From Mariprofundaceae bacterium (GTDB lineage Bacteria > Pseudomonadota > Zetaproteobacteria > Mariprofundales > Mariprofundaceae), in the NCBI GenBank assembly GCA_030950745.1, contig JAUZQZ010000044.1, forward strand, positions 1 through 41,071: 41,071 nucleotides of DNA. The letters are read 5' to 3'. Shown here one piece after another: positions 15,459-24,300 of this stretch. The notes beneath the pieces are model-generated. The model was given only the letters and a program-made list of their open reading frames with translations, made no database searches and was not told the origin of the DNA. A program made the translations under genes and the position numbers. Numbering within the stretch: position 1 is the first letter of the stretch; every line of letters begins with the position of its first letter.

Positions 15459-16361
15459 ATGGTAAAACTGGTAGTTAAAATAGGTATAAGCCTGCTATTG
15501 CTGGCGGGGTTGGTGCATTTCATTGATCTTGATGCTGTGTTGGAACGCTTGAAAAGTGTCAACATTCTATGGGTGGTGCTGGCCAGCTTTTTACTGATGG
15601 TTGGGCAGGTGTTGTCCGCCATACGCTGGACCTGGCTGGCACGTGGATTGGGCCTTACGGTGCAAATGTCACGCAAGATCGAATTGTATTTTCTGGGGAT
15701 GTTCCTGAGCCTGTTTTTACCTTCCATTGTCGGTGGCGATGTGGCGCGCGGCTATCTGTTGGCGCGTGGGCGGGAAGGTGCGGGCTGGGCCGCTGCTGCC
15801 AGTATCATTCTGGAACGGGTTAACGGAGTAGTGGCGATCAGTATTATTGCTACAATTTGTATGTTTGGGCTTGATTTGCCACCACGGTGGTGGATTGCAT
15901 GGCTGGGCGCGGTGTTTGTTCTGTGGGCCGGCATGCTAACGTATTCTTTTTGGCACCGAAGATTACCTCGATGGCTGGAGCACTGGCAATCGTTGCCAAT
16001 TGACCAGCCCGCCTTTTACCGTGCCTGGTGGAAAAGCCTTCCATTGTCCATTCTGTTTCAGACATTGGTGGTGGAAATCCATGTCATTCTGGGACATGCC
16101 GCCGGGCTGGAAATGTCCTGGCTAGCTTATGGGGTCATGGTTTGTCTGGTCGCGTTGGCTTCGGCCATTCCGATTTCCTTCAATGGGTTTGGTGTTCGGG
16201 AAGCAGGTTATGTGGGGTTGGCCGCATACTTTGGTGGCAGTGCGGACGCGGCAGCGGTTATGGCAGCATTGTGGGTGATAGTGCTGGCGGTTGCGGCTTT
16301 GCCGGGAGCCTGGATGTTATGGCGTTTGGGTGGAAGCAGTGCGATCAGGAGGGATATCTAG
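15459..16361 (+). CDS. UPF0104 / lysylphosphatidylglycerol synthase-type membrane protein
   Basis: This 300-residue polytopic protein has about eight hydrophobic segments and the UPF0104 (AglD/MprF flippase-like) landmarks SAIRWTWLARGLG, FLSLFLPSIVGGDVARGYLL and IPISFNGFGVREAGYVGLAAYFGG. MprF's homologous domain flips lysyl-lipid, and AglD-type proteins act in polyprenyl glycosylation, so a lipid-translocating or accessory role is plausible. It follows the GT2 gene by 17 bases and ends the rightward operon, facing the convergent cNMP-binding gene with only six bases between them; no terminator is visible there. Confidence 0.88.
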   Translation: MVKLVVKIGISLLLLAGLVHFIDLDAVLERLKSVNILWVVLASFLLMVGQVLSAIRWTWLARGLGLTVQMSRKIELYFLGMFLSLFLPSIVGGDVARGYLLARGREGAGWAAAASIILERVNGVVAISIIATICMFGLDLPPRWWIAWLGAVFVLWAGMLTYSFWHRRLPRWLEHWQSLPIDQPAFYRAWWKSLPLSILFQTLVVEIHVILGHAAGLEMSWLAYGVMVCLVALASAIPISFNGFGVREAGYVGLAAYFGGSADAAAVMAALWVIVLAVAALPGAWMLWRLGGSSAIRRDI

Positions 16362-16367
16362 CCTGAA

Positions 16368-17252
16368 CTAAAGCGGATTCTCCTTCAGCCTCTGAATGGT
16401 GTATTCCGCGCGTTTATCAATAAAAGCACCTATAGTTTTGAATGTGGCAGGATGTCGGCTTTCCAGGATACGCATTGCATCCTTATCCAGTTTTAGCATA
16501 TCCACATCACTGGCGGCAACAGCGGAATAGGCCAGGGATTTTCCATGATTTTGTGCCAGTTCGCCAAGCATGTCGGCATCTCTCCGCATTTCCAGCAACA
16601 CCTCGGCCTTGGCTCGGTTGAGATAACGAATTTCAACCTCACCCGATAAAATGATGTAAATACCTTTGGGTGTTTCGCCTTGGGAGAAAATGCGATCACC
16701 ACGTTTGGCGAAACGGGTGGGAAGTTCCTTGGCCAGAGCCGCACGCACATCGTCCGGCAATTTTTCAAATACCGGATGGCTGAAAAAGAAGCTGTCCAGC
16801 ATTCGGTGGGAAAGCAATCGTGAGAGGTGTTTCCTGAAGTTGCAATCGGCTTCCAGTACCTGCTGGACCGCAGTCAGATCCACCCGGATAATACGGCTGG
16901 GTTCGGCGGTAAACACCGATGCATACCGGGATTTTCTCCGCAATGCACCGAATTCGCCATACACATCACCCGGATGCAGATATGCCAGTATCCTGAGTTG
17001 CCCACCAATCTGCCTGGCGATGGACAGTTTGCCCTTGCCTACAAAGTAGAGATCATGCGGTGTGTCTCCTTCGTGAAGCATTTCCACACCTTTGGATACG
17101 TGCATGATACGGCTGGCGCTGTTGAGAATACGTAAATTGATGGCGGACATACCTTCAAGGATGGGAAAGTCCTTTTTATTGAGCAATTCCATCTGTTCCT
17201 GTGGCGGGCGGATGCCCGACAGGTCAAGAAACTCATGGTTTTGTTCGCTCAT
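16368..17252 (-). CDS. Protein with two cyclic-nucleotide-binding domains
   Basis: This 294-residue soluble protein is built of two CAP_ED beta-barrels and lacks any visible DNA-binding or catalytic domain. The first barrel (about residues 30-150) has GVEMLHEGDTPHDLYFVGKGKLSI and the phosphate-binding cassette YGEFGALRRKSRYASV, with the expected glutamate and a nearby arginine. The second (about 160-285) has GDRIFSQGETPKGIYIILSGEVEI, but its cassette LGELAQNHGKSLAYSAV lacks the arginine, so it may not bind cyclic nucleotide. Such proteins may act as signal-dependent interaction modules; the target is unknown. It is 98 bases downstream of the M24 peptidase gene and is probably co-transcribed with it. 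Confidence 0.85.
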   Translation of the reverse strand: MSEQNHEFLDLSGIRPPQEQMELLNKKDFPILEGMSAINLRILNSASRIMHVSKGVEMLHEGDTPHDLYFVGKGKLSIARQIGGQLRILAYLHPGDVYGEFGALRRKSRYASVFTAEPSRIIRVDLTAVQQVLEADCNFRKHLSRLLSHRMLDSFFFSHPVFEKLPDDVRAALAKELPTRFAKRGDRIFSQGETPKGIYIILSGEVEIRYLNRAKAEVLLEMRRDADMLGELAQNHGKSLAYSAVAASDVDMLKLDKDAMRILESRHPATFKTIGAFIDKRAEYTIQRLKENPL

Positions 17253-17350
17253 ACTTCCTCCAGCAAGCTGTATGCCGGACTATAGAGCATAGATGGTGTC
17301 ATGCGCCAGTTCAGGTTTTTCTCCCAATATCACACGGGAGATAAATTGTG

Positions 17351-18484
17351 TCAGGGGATTTCCAGACGCCGTGGATGTCGTGTCATGTTTTCACACCCAT
17401 TTTTATTGACCACCACCATATCCTCCAGACGCACCCCCCCCAGTCCGGGATAATACAGGCCAGGTTCGATGGTGACGACATTTCCAGTATGCAATACATC
17501 ATTACGAACAGAAATCCGGGGCGATTCATGCACATCCAGTCCGACGCCATGACCTGTACCATGAAAAAAGCCGACCTGCCGTCCTCGTCTTGTCCCTGTG
17601 GAGAAACCGCATAATTCAAAATGCCGGGTAATGGCCTGATGAATCTTTGTCCCCTGTGCGCCGTCACGGACCATGGAGAGTCCGATATCCTGCCCTTCCC
17701 GTACCGTACGGTAGAGTTTACGCACATCATTGCTGGCTTTCCCTTTCACATAAGTGCGGGTCATGTCGCCCCAGTAGCCCGAGGTCAGCAGGCGGGGGAA
17801 AATGTCGATAATGACAGGTTGGTGTGCCTTCAAATAACCCCGACCGATTTGATGCGGGTCGGCGGCTTCGCGCCCGCAGGCCACAATGGTATGCGATGGA
17901 ATGGCGCCACGTGCAATTAGAAATGTTTCGATTTCACCACGAACATGGCCGGATTTTATTTTCCTGCCTGTTTCCGGGTGGCGCAGGATGAGATCGTTGC
18001 CGATGGATGACGCAGCCAGGAACTGTTCCGCGGCACGCATGGCCTGCCGGGTCAATCGTTCCACTTTTCTCAATTGCCCGATTTCATATTCAGATTTAAT
18101 AGCGCGTTCGGGGAACAGGGAGCCGGAACAGGGAACGATTTCAAAGCCCCATGCGCGCAGATGTTCGGCGTATATGAGAGGGAAATTTCCAGGAACGCTG
18201 ACAGAATGGATGCCATGTTCGTGCAAAAAAGCGGCGGCAGCAGCCTCCAGTTCTCCCTCCCATCTCAATTTCCGTGCTTTTTCACGCCACGGTGTATCCA
18301 GGTGAATATGCGTAAGTCTGGAATCCTTGCGGGCGCGATCCACTTCCAGAGGGGAGAGCAATCCATGCCATTGTTGATTCAAACCGATAACAATAAAAGC
18401 ATCGGGTACGAACAATCCGGAAGCATAAAGCATGTCCGCATCGTGTTCAGAAGCGGCAATCATCAATTTTGCACGTTGTGTCAT
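17351..18484 (-). CDS. M24-family metallopeptidase (Xaa-Pro aminopeptidase-like)
   Basis: This 377-residue cytoplasmic protein has a creatinase-type N-terminal domain (about 1-150) and a pita-bread M24 catalytic domain. Metal-ligand motifs are present in order: VIIDIFPRLLTSGYWGDMTRTY (two Asp), FFHGTGHGVGLDVHE (His), VVTIEPGLYYPG (Glu) and GVRLEDMVVV (Glu). The family cleaves N-terminal residues before proline, such as prolidase and Xaa-Pro aminopeptidase substrates; the exact specificity is uncertain. Its start overlaps the stop of the upstream YihY-like gene by four bases (ATGA), so the two are coupled. Confidence 0.92.
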   Translation of the reverse strand: MTQRAKLMIAASEHDADMLYASGLFVPDAFIVIGLNQQWHGLLSPLEVDRARKDSRLTHIHLDTPWREKARKLRWEGELEAAAAAFLHEHGIHSVSVPGNFPLIYAEHLRAWGFEIVPCSGSLFPERAIKSEYEIGQLRKVERLTRQAMRAAEQFLAASSIGNDLILRHPETGRKIKSGHVRGEIETFLIARGAIPSHTIVACGREAADPHQIGRGYLKAHQPVIIDIFPRLLTSGYWGDMTRTYVKGKASNDVRKLYRTVREGQDIGLSMVRDGAQGTKIHQAITRHFELCGFSTGTRRGRQVGFFHGTGHGVGLDVHESPRISVRNDVLHTGNVVTIEPGLYYPGLGGVRLEDMVVVNKNGCENMTRHPRRLEIP

Positions 18485-19785
18485 ACTGTATTCTCTGACT
18501 CTAACTTGATTAAATCGTGGATGCTGACCTTGGCCAGAGTATCCTTGCGTTCCCGTTCGAGACGCAGATAGAAGCCTGCCAGTGTGCGTCCAAGCGGCGT
18601 GTCACACCAGTCTTCCGGGATATACATCGCTTTGCCGGCGAGCGCATCGTAGATTTCGGTGAGGTAGAGGCGGGCTGCATCCATGCCGGGCACCCATGCT
18701 TCTTCGCCATTATCGCTGATGGCGCGCAGTAGTCCCTTTTTGCACAGTGTATCCAACCATTCCTGCAGGATATTGTCCGGCACGCCTGCTTCACGGGTCA
18801 GGGCATCCATATGCAGCATACGACCATTCTGTAATGCTTCCGCAGCACGGACCAGAATCAGGTGGGCGAAGAATTGTTGCACACCGGGTTGCATGAAGGC
18901 GACATTCTTTTTGTGGGATTGCTCGGGGTGTTGCAGGCAAAACACGATTTCCGAACCCATCAGTACCACCACCCAAACGAGATATAGCCAAATAAGAAAT
19001 ATCGGAAGGGTGCCCAGTGCCCCATACAGGCGCTCATAGTGGGCCAGTTCGGTGATGTAAAAGGCAAAGCCGTTTTTTGTCAGTTCGAATAATGCGCCGG
19101 CAATGAGTCCGCCACTGATAGCAAAGCGGAACGGAACGCGTGTATTGGGAAGCACCATATACAACGTGGCCATCGCCAGTGAGGACATCATCCATGGAAT
19201 GAGGAAGGGTGCTTTTTGCAGGGTGGCTGCATGGGCTGTGACATCACGCAGGACAGGAAGTGCGGCAAAATACGAAGTGATGGTGATGGATGCGCCGATC
19301 AGGACGGGGGCAAGCGTGAGCGTTGCCCAGAAGGCCATGAACTTGGATAGCCACGGCCGTGTTCGGGTGATGCGCCAGATATAATTAAAGGCTTCCTCCA
19401 CGGTGTTCAGCAGGGCCATAGACGTGACCAGAAGTCCGATAATGCCAAAGATGGAAAGGGCGGTGGTTTTGCTGGCAATGCCGCTCAGATAGCTCTCCAC
19501 CACTTCATGGCTGGTTGGCAACAGGTTACTGAGCAGCATATCACGGATTCTTCCGGCAACTACGTCGAACGCCTGGAAGCTGGTAAATACGGATACGCCA
19601 AGAGCGACCAGGGGCACAATGGCCAGCAGGGAAGCATAGGCAAGCGCGGAGGCACGCTGGATGCACTGGTCATGCACGAAACGCCCACCTACCCGGTGTA
19701 AAAAACGCAGCAAGCGCATGGTATGGCGCTTGAGTGCCGGCAGACTGGCGATATCCGCCACATCCATTTCCAGCAGGTGTGCCAC
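18481..19785 (-). CDS. YihY/UPF0761 (BrkB-type) membrane protein with C-terminal soluble domain
   Basis: This 434-residue inner-membrane protein begins with a short cytoplasmic N-terminus, then the YihY motif CIQRASALAYASLLAIVPLVALGVSVF, then five more hydrophobic segments including the family's LVTSMALLNTVEEAFNYIWRI and FLIWLYLVWVVVLMGSEIVF. The family was once annotated as ribonuclease BN, which was later shown to be wrong; its function is not established. About 140 residues after the last membrane segment form a soluble domain (LHMDALTREAGVPDNILQEWLDTLCKKGLLR) resembling a winged helix. Co-transcription with the M24 peptidase and cNMP-binding genes is likely. Confidence 0.88.
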   Translation of the reverse strand: MAHLLEMDVADIASLPALKRHTMRLLRFLHRVGGRFVHDQCIQRASALAYASLLAIVPLVALGVSVFTSFQAFDVVAGRIRDMLLSNLLPTSHEVVESYLSGIASKTTALSIFGIIGLLVTSMALLNTVEEAFNYIWRITRTRPWLSKFMAFWATLTLAPVLIGASITITSYFAALPVLRDVTAHAATLQKAPFLIPWMMSSLAMATLYMVLPNTRVPFRFAISGGLIAGALFELTKNGFAFYITELAHYERLYGALGTLPIFLIWLYLVWVVVLMGSEIVFCLQHPEQSHKKNVAFMQPGVQQFFAHLILVRAAEALQNGRMLHMDALTREAGVPDNILQEWLDTLCKKGLLRAISDNGEEAWVPGMDAARLYLTEIYDALAGKAMYIPEDWCDTPLGRTLAGFYLRLERERKDTLAKVSIHDLIKLESENTV

Positions 19786-19907
19786 CTGATGTTTTAATTT
19801 TGTATCCAGTGCTCCATCCCCTTTGAACTCAGGACAATGTTCGAATATTTACCTTGAGCCTGCTGAAATTAAAGTGTGGATGATTGATCCTTCCATATCA
19901 AGTGCTG

Positions 19908-19936
19908 TTGACACTCCCCATACAGGTTCGTAACGT
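19908..19936 (+). promoter_or_regulatory. Sigma-70-type promoter of tRNA-Asn
   Basis: A consensus -35 box TTGACA (19908-19913) is followed after 17 bases by TAACGT (19931-19936). This would start transcription near 19943, seven bases before the mature tRNA. Confidence 0.65.
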
Positions 19937-19949
19937 TCGCGCCTCTTAT

Positions 19950-20025
19950 TCCCCGGTAGCTCAGTTGGTAGAGCGGGTGACTGTTAATCACCTTGTCGCT
20001 GGTTCGAGTCCGGCCCGGGGAGCCA
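19950..20025 (+). tRNA. tRNA-Asn (anticodon GTT)
   Basis: This 76-base cloverleaf has the CCA encoded. The acceptor strand TCCCCGG pairs with CCGGGGA before discriminator G and CCA. The D-loop has AGCTCAGTTGGTAGAGC, the anticodon arm is GGTGA-CT-GTT-AA-TCACC, and the T-arm includes GGTTCGAGTCC. The anticodon GTT reads AAC and AAU, so it is asparagine. It stands alone between convergent-side genes with its own promoter and terminator. Confidence 0.97.
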
Positions 20026-20031
20026 GTAGGC

Positions 20032-20061
20032 ACAAGGGCTTGCGCTGATGCAGGCCCTTGT
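20032..20061 (+). terminator. Probable terminator after tRNA-Asn
   Basis: The stem ACAAGGGC (20032-20039) pairs with GCCCTTGT (20054-20061) around a 14-base loop and is followed by TCGTTT. The U-tract is weak. The rest of the gap to 20217 shows no gene or repeat that I recognise. Confidence 0.5.
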
Positions 20062-20217
20062 TCGTTTATGCAACTGTGCCCTAACTGCGCCGCACGCAGT
20101 CGTGGCAGGTCGGTCATCACCAAGCCTTCAACTCAGCCAAAAGTGGTGTACTTGGAAGTTGAATGCGCCCTTTAGCAAAGGACTCCCCATGGATGGTTGG
20201 TTTGGCTGGTTACACCA

Positions 20218-21261
20218 TCAGTACTTCTCCAGCCATTGCAGCGGTTCTTCGTGCAGGGCGGCCATTTGTTCTTTTAGGGACAGGAGATGCTCCTCCCAGT
20301 AGCGCTGGGTGTTGAACCACGGAAAGGCATCGCGAAACACCGGATCGTCACGGCGTTTGGCCAGCCAACCGGCATGATGCATGATGCGCAAGGCTCTGAG
20401 CGGTTCGATCAGGCGCAACTCGACGGTGTTGAAATCACTGAAAGCAGTATAGCCGTCCAGCAGGGTGTCCAGCGTTGCTTCCATCTGATCGCGCTCGCCG
20501 GAGTCGAACATCCACAAATCCTGTACGGCGGGCCCCATGCGTGCATCGTCAAAATCGAGGATACACGGGGTTCCCTCCGTGCCTTGTGAACCACCCTGCC
20601 AGAGAATATTTCCCGGATGGGCGTCGCCTTGCAGGCGGATATAGGCCGGATCAAGGGTCTCAAATACATCCTCGATGCTATTGAGCAAGTCCTCGCCGAT
20701 GAGCGCATAATTATCCTCCAGTTCGGATGGTAAAAGATGCTGCTCGAGCAGATAGTCATAGGCATTGTCGCCGAAGCTCTTCACATCGAGTTTTGGTCGT
20801 TTGGCAAAAGCGCGGCTGCGTCCTGCGGCATGCAGGCGACCGAAATAGCGACCGAGTTGTTCGATTTGGTTCCTGTTTTCCAAGTCGGGCGCACGTCCCG
20901 GCATGAACGGATAGAGCGCGAAGCGGTAGGATTGGAAGTGATGCAGCGTCTGTCCATCAATGATTAGCGGCGGTACGGCGGGAATGTCCAACTCCGCCAA
21001 ATCAAGCGTGAAATCGTGATCTTCGAGGATGGCAGCATCGCTCCAGCGGTGCGGACGGTAGAACTTGGCGACGACAGTTGGTTCATCTCCTTCCAGACCA
21101 ATCTGATAGACACGATTTTCGTAGGAATTCAGCGCCAGTTGGTGGCCGCTACAAGTAAAACCAAGGCTTTCCACTGCTTGCAACACCTGCTCCGGGCCGA
21201 GCCGGTAAAAGGCGTGCTCGTCCTCAGGTTGGGTTGCGGTGGGGATGGGTGGTTGCGGCAT
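20218..21261 (-). CDS. srkA: Stress response serine/threonine kinase SrkA (YihE/RdoA)
   Basis: This 347-residue kinase of the APH/choline-kinase fold corresponds to E. coli YihE/SrkA, which protects against stress-induced death. I chose ATG 21261 (MPQPPIPTATQ); the frame is open further but the added residues look non-coding. Family motifs are LNSYENRVYQIG, VVAKFYRPHRWS (ATP-binding lysine), the catalytic loop RLQGDAHPGNILW, ILDFDDARMGPAVQDLWM (metal-binding Asp), and the C-terminal HHAGWLAKRRDDPVF with WFNTQRYWEEHL. It is divergent from the large oxidoreductase gene with about 118 bases between the starts. Confidence 0.94.
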   Translation of the reverse strand: MPQPPIPTATQPEDEHAFYRLGPEQVLQAVESLGFTCSGHQLALNSYENRVYQIGLEGDEPTVVAKFYRPHRWSDAAILEDHDFTLDLAELDIPAVPPLIIDGQTLHHFQSYRFALYPFMPGRAPDLENRNQIEQLGRYFGRLHAAGRSRAFAKRPKLDVKSFGDNAYDYLLEQHLLPSELEDNYALIGEDLLNSIEDVFETLDPAYIRLQGDAHPGNILWQGGSQGTEGTPCILDFDDARMGPAVQDLWMFDSGERDQMEATLDTLLDGYTAFSDFNTVELRLIEPLRALRIMHHAGWLAKRRDDPVFRDAFPWFNTQRYWEEHLLSLKEQMAALHEEPLQWLEKY

Positions 21262-21379
21262 CGGGCAATCCTGTAGGTGTGGTCCGCCGTCCGCAAGTGG
21301 ATTCCTTTTACCGCTTATTTTATATTGGAACAGGCTACAGGTTGCCGGGGAACAGGCTTGGTAGCAGCATGAGTGCCCC

Positions 21380-24300
21380 ATGAAAACTGTCGCCAAAGTC
21401 ACCCTCACCCTCACTCATGGCTTATCCTTTGAGGATTTATATCGCCTGGAGGGCCTCAAACGTATCGATAGTATCTTTCTCACCGCGCTTGCGACCGGTG
21501 ATGAAGCCCTACACGCCCGGCTTTATGATGGCCGGGAGCACCCCGACTTGCTTGGCCCCAAGGAACATTCCGCCCTGCTTATGGACCTGGCCCCTCACCT
21601 TGAAACATTTCTTGCTGAACTGTTCGGCATCCGGACACAGGTGCTGGACCGAAAGAAGCAACAGTTGGCAAATGAACTGATTTCCACCTGCAAACGCAAG
21701 TTTATTCAGCGCGCCATCAAAGGTGTTCAGGTGGAGAATGATGAGGGCGAAGCACTCATCTCCGCCATGGAGGCTTTGTGCGGCGCGCCCTTTGACGAAC
21801 AACGTTATGCCAGCAGGGTGATCGAGTGGCTTAAGAATCCGAAGGATCATGCACATGCCCTGGAAACGGCAGCACGCTACGCCGCGTGGGCGGTACACAC
21901 CCGGGATGGTCGCGCACGCCATGCAGGTGGCGTGCTGTTTAAGCTGCCACATAGTCTTGATTTTATGCATTTGGTGTCCGTGGTTTCCGAAGAACATCAC
22001 GGCATAGACCAGATGCGTTTGCCCGGAGATATGTTGAAGCAGCGTCGGGGATTCAAGCTGACAGACCCTGGATGTGATCCGGCCTATGCCATGGATCAGG
22101 CGCATTACTGTATCTGGTGCCACAAACAGGATCGTGACTCCTGCTCCAAGGGTCTGAAAGAGAAGCGCTCCGATACTTTCGGCAAGAGTCCTCTGGGTGT
22201 GACGCTGACAGGTTGCCCCCTGGAAGAAAAGATTTCAGAAATGAACCTGCTCATGGCCGAAGGCTGCGCCATCGGCGCCCTGGCGGTGGTTGTGGTGGAT
22301 AACCCGATGGTCGCCGGAACCGGCCATCGTATTTGCAATGATTGCATGAAGGCATGCATTTATCAGCGCCAGGATCCGGTGGATATTCCCCAGATTGAAA
22401 CGCGAATGCTCAAGGACGTGTTGGAACTGCCCTGGGGCTTTGAAATTTACAGCCTGCTCACCCGCTGGAATCCCCTGAATATCGAGCGGCCACTGCCCCT
22501 GAAAGACAGCGGTTACAAGGTGCTGGTGGTCGGCCTTGGGCCAGCAGGCTATACGCTGGCGCATCACCTGATGAATGATGGTCACCAGATTGTGGCCATT
22601 GACGGATTGAAGATTGAGCCTTTGCCACCGGAGATTTGCGGTGTAACAACCGAGGGAGGGCGCGCACCGTTTCAGCCCATCCACGATGTCCACACCCTAC
22701 ACGAAGAACTGGACGAGCGCGTCATGGCCGGATTCGGCGGTGTGGCCGAATACGGCATTACCGTACGCTGGGACAAGAACTTCCTGAAAGTGATCCGTCT
22801 TCTACTTGAACGGCGCGAACATTTCGCCATGTTCGACGGCGTACGCTTTGGCGGCACGCTTACGGTCGAAGACGCCTTCGCCATGGGTTTTGATCATATC
22901 GCCTTGTGCATGGGTGCGGGCAAACCCACCTTCCTCTCCATCCCCAACGGTATGGCAAGAGGGGTGCGTAAGGCATCGGACTTTCTCATGGCCTTGCAAC
23001 TCACGGGTGCTGTCAGGGAATCATCGGTAGCCAATCTGCAGATTCGTTTGCCTGCGGTCGTGATCGGCGGCGGCCTGACGGCCGTGGATACCGCTACCGA
23101 GCTTCTGGCTTACTATCCGGTACAGGTGGAAAAGTTCCTTTCCCGCTATGAAACTCTGGTGCAGGAGCGCGGCGAAGATGCTGTACGCGCACCCTTCAGC
23201 GTAGAGGAAGCGCTGATCGCCGACGAATTCATGGCCCATGCCCGCGCCATCCGCGCCGAGCGTGCGCAGGCCGCTACCGAGGCAAGAGAGCCGGACATTC
23301 TCTCGCTGCTGGATCACTGGGGAGGGGTGAGCATCGTCTACCGCAGACGCCTGATTGACGCCCCCAGCTATATTCTTAACCACGAGGAGCTGACGCATGC
23401 GCTGGCGGAAGGCATTCGCTTCGCCGAATTGCTCTCACCGGTAGCCGTCGATATTGATGTCTACGGGCACGCTCAGCGCCTGCGCTTGTCCAAACGCGAG
23501 TTGAACCCGGAGGGCCATATCGAGGATGTGGGCGACGTGGTGCATCTGCCGGCGCGTGCCATCCTTATAGCCGCCGGCACACATCCGAATACAGCACTGG
23601 CCGAAGAGGATGCGGAACATGTCAAACTGGATGGCTATTTTTTCCAGGCGGTGGACATGAATGGCCAACCGGTTCAACCGGAACGTATCGCCAAGCCTGC
23701 TGAAGCGCAGATGCTGATGAACGTACGCGAGGACGGCAGCGCCATGAGTTTCTTTGGCGATCTGCATCCTTCCTTTGCCGGCAATGTCGTCAAGGCCATG
23801 GCCAGCGCCAGACGGGGACACAAGGTCGTCAGCCATGCCTTGGCCGGATGCAAACCCGGGCGTGTAGACGGAGAGGCACTGGTGGCCAGACTTAATGATC
23901 AATTGCGGCCACGAATACATGCAGTCCAGCGACTGGCACCAAATATTGTGGAGGTGGTGGTGCACGCGCCAAAGGCGGCATTGGCCTTCCAGCCTGGCCA
24001 GTTCTACCGTCTGCAAAACTATGAAACACTCGCGTCTCAAGTGAACGGAACCCGCCTGGCCATGGAAGGCCTGGCCCTGACCGGCGCCTCCGTGGATCTT
24101 GATCAGGGGCTGATTTCACTCATCGTAATGGAAATGGGCGGTTCCTCCGACCTGTGTGCTCAGCTCAAACCCGGCGAGCCGGTTGTTCTGATGGGGCCGA
24201 CCGGTAGTCCGACTGAAATTTGTGAGGGGGAAATGGTCCTTCTTGCTGGCGGGGGGCTGGGCAATGCTGTCCTCTTTTCCATCGGCCAGGCTTTTCGGAA

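Noticed and set aside
18481-19785. Ribonuclease BN annotation for the YihY-like protein
   Set aside because: That name came from a misassignment; the protein is polytopic and has no nuclease motif.
19869-20123. Minus-strand frame with SPGRTRTSDKVINSHPL
   Set aside because: This is the well-known artefact of translating the antisense strand of a tRNA gene.
20026-20217. Possible integration scar next to tRNA-Asn
   Set aside because: No repeated copy of the tRNA 3' end, integrase fragment or mobile gene is seen; the stretch only shows a probable terminator.
23435-24040. 201-codon open frame on the minus strand
   Set aside because: It is antisense to the NfnAB-like gene, which is supported by strong domain motifs; no recognisable domain or start signal.
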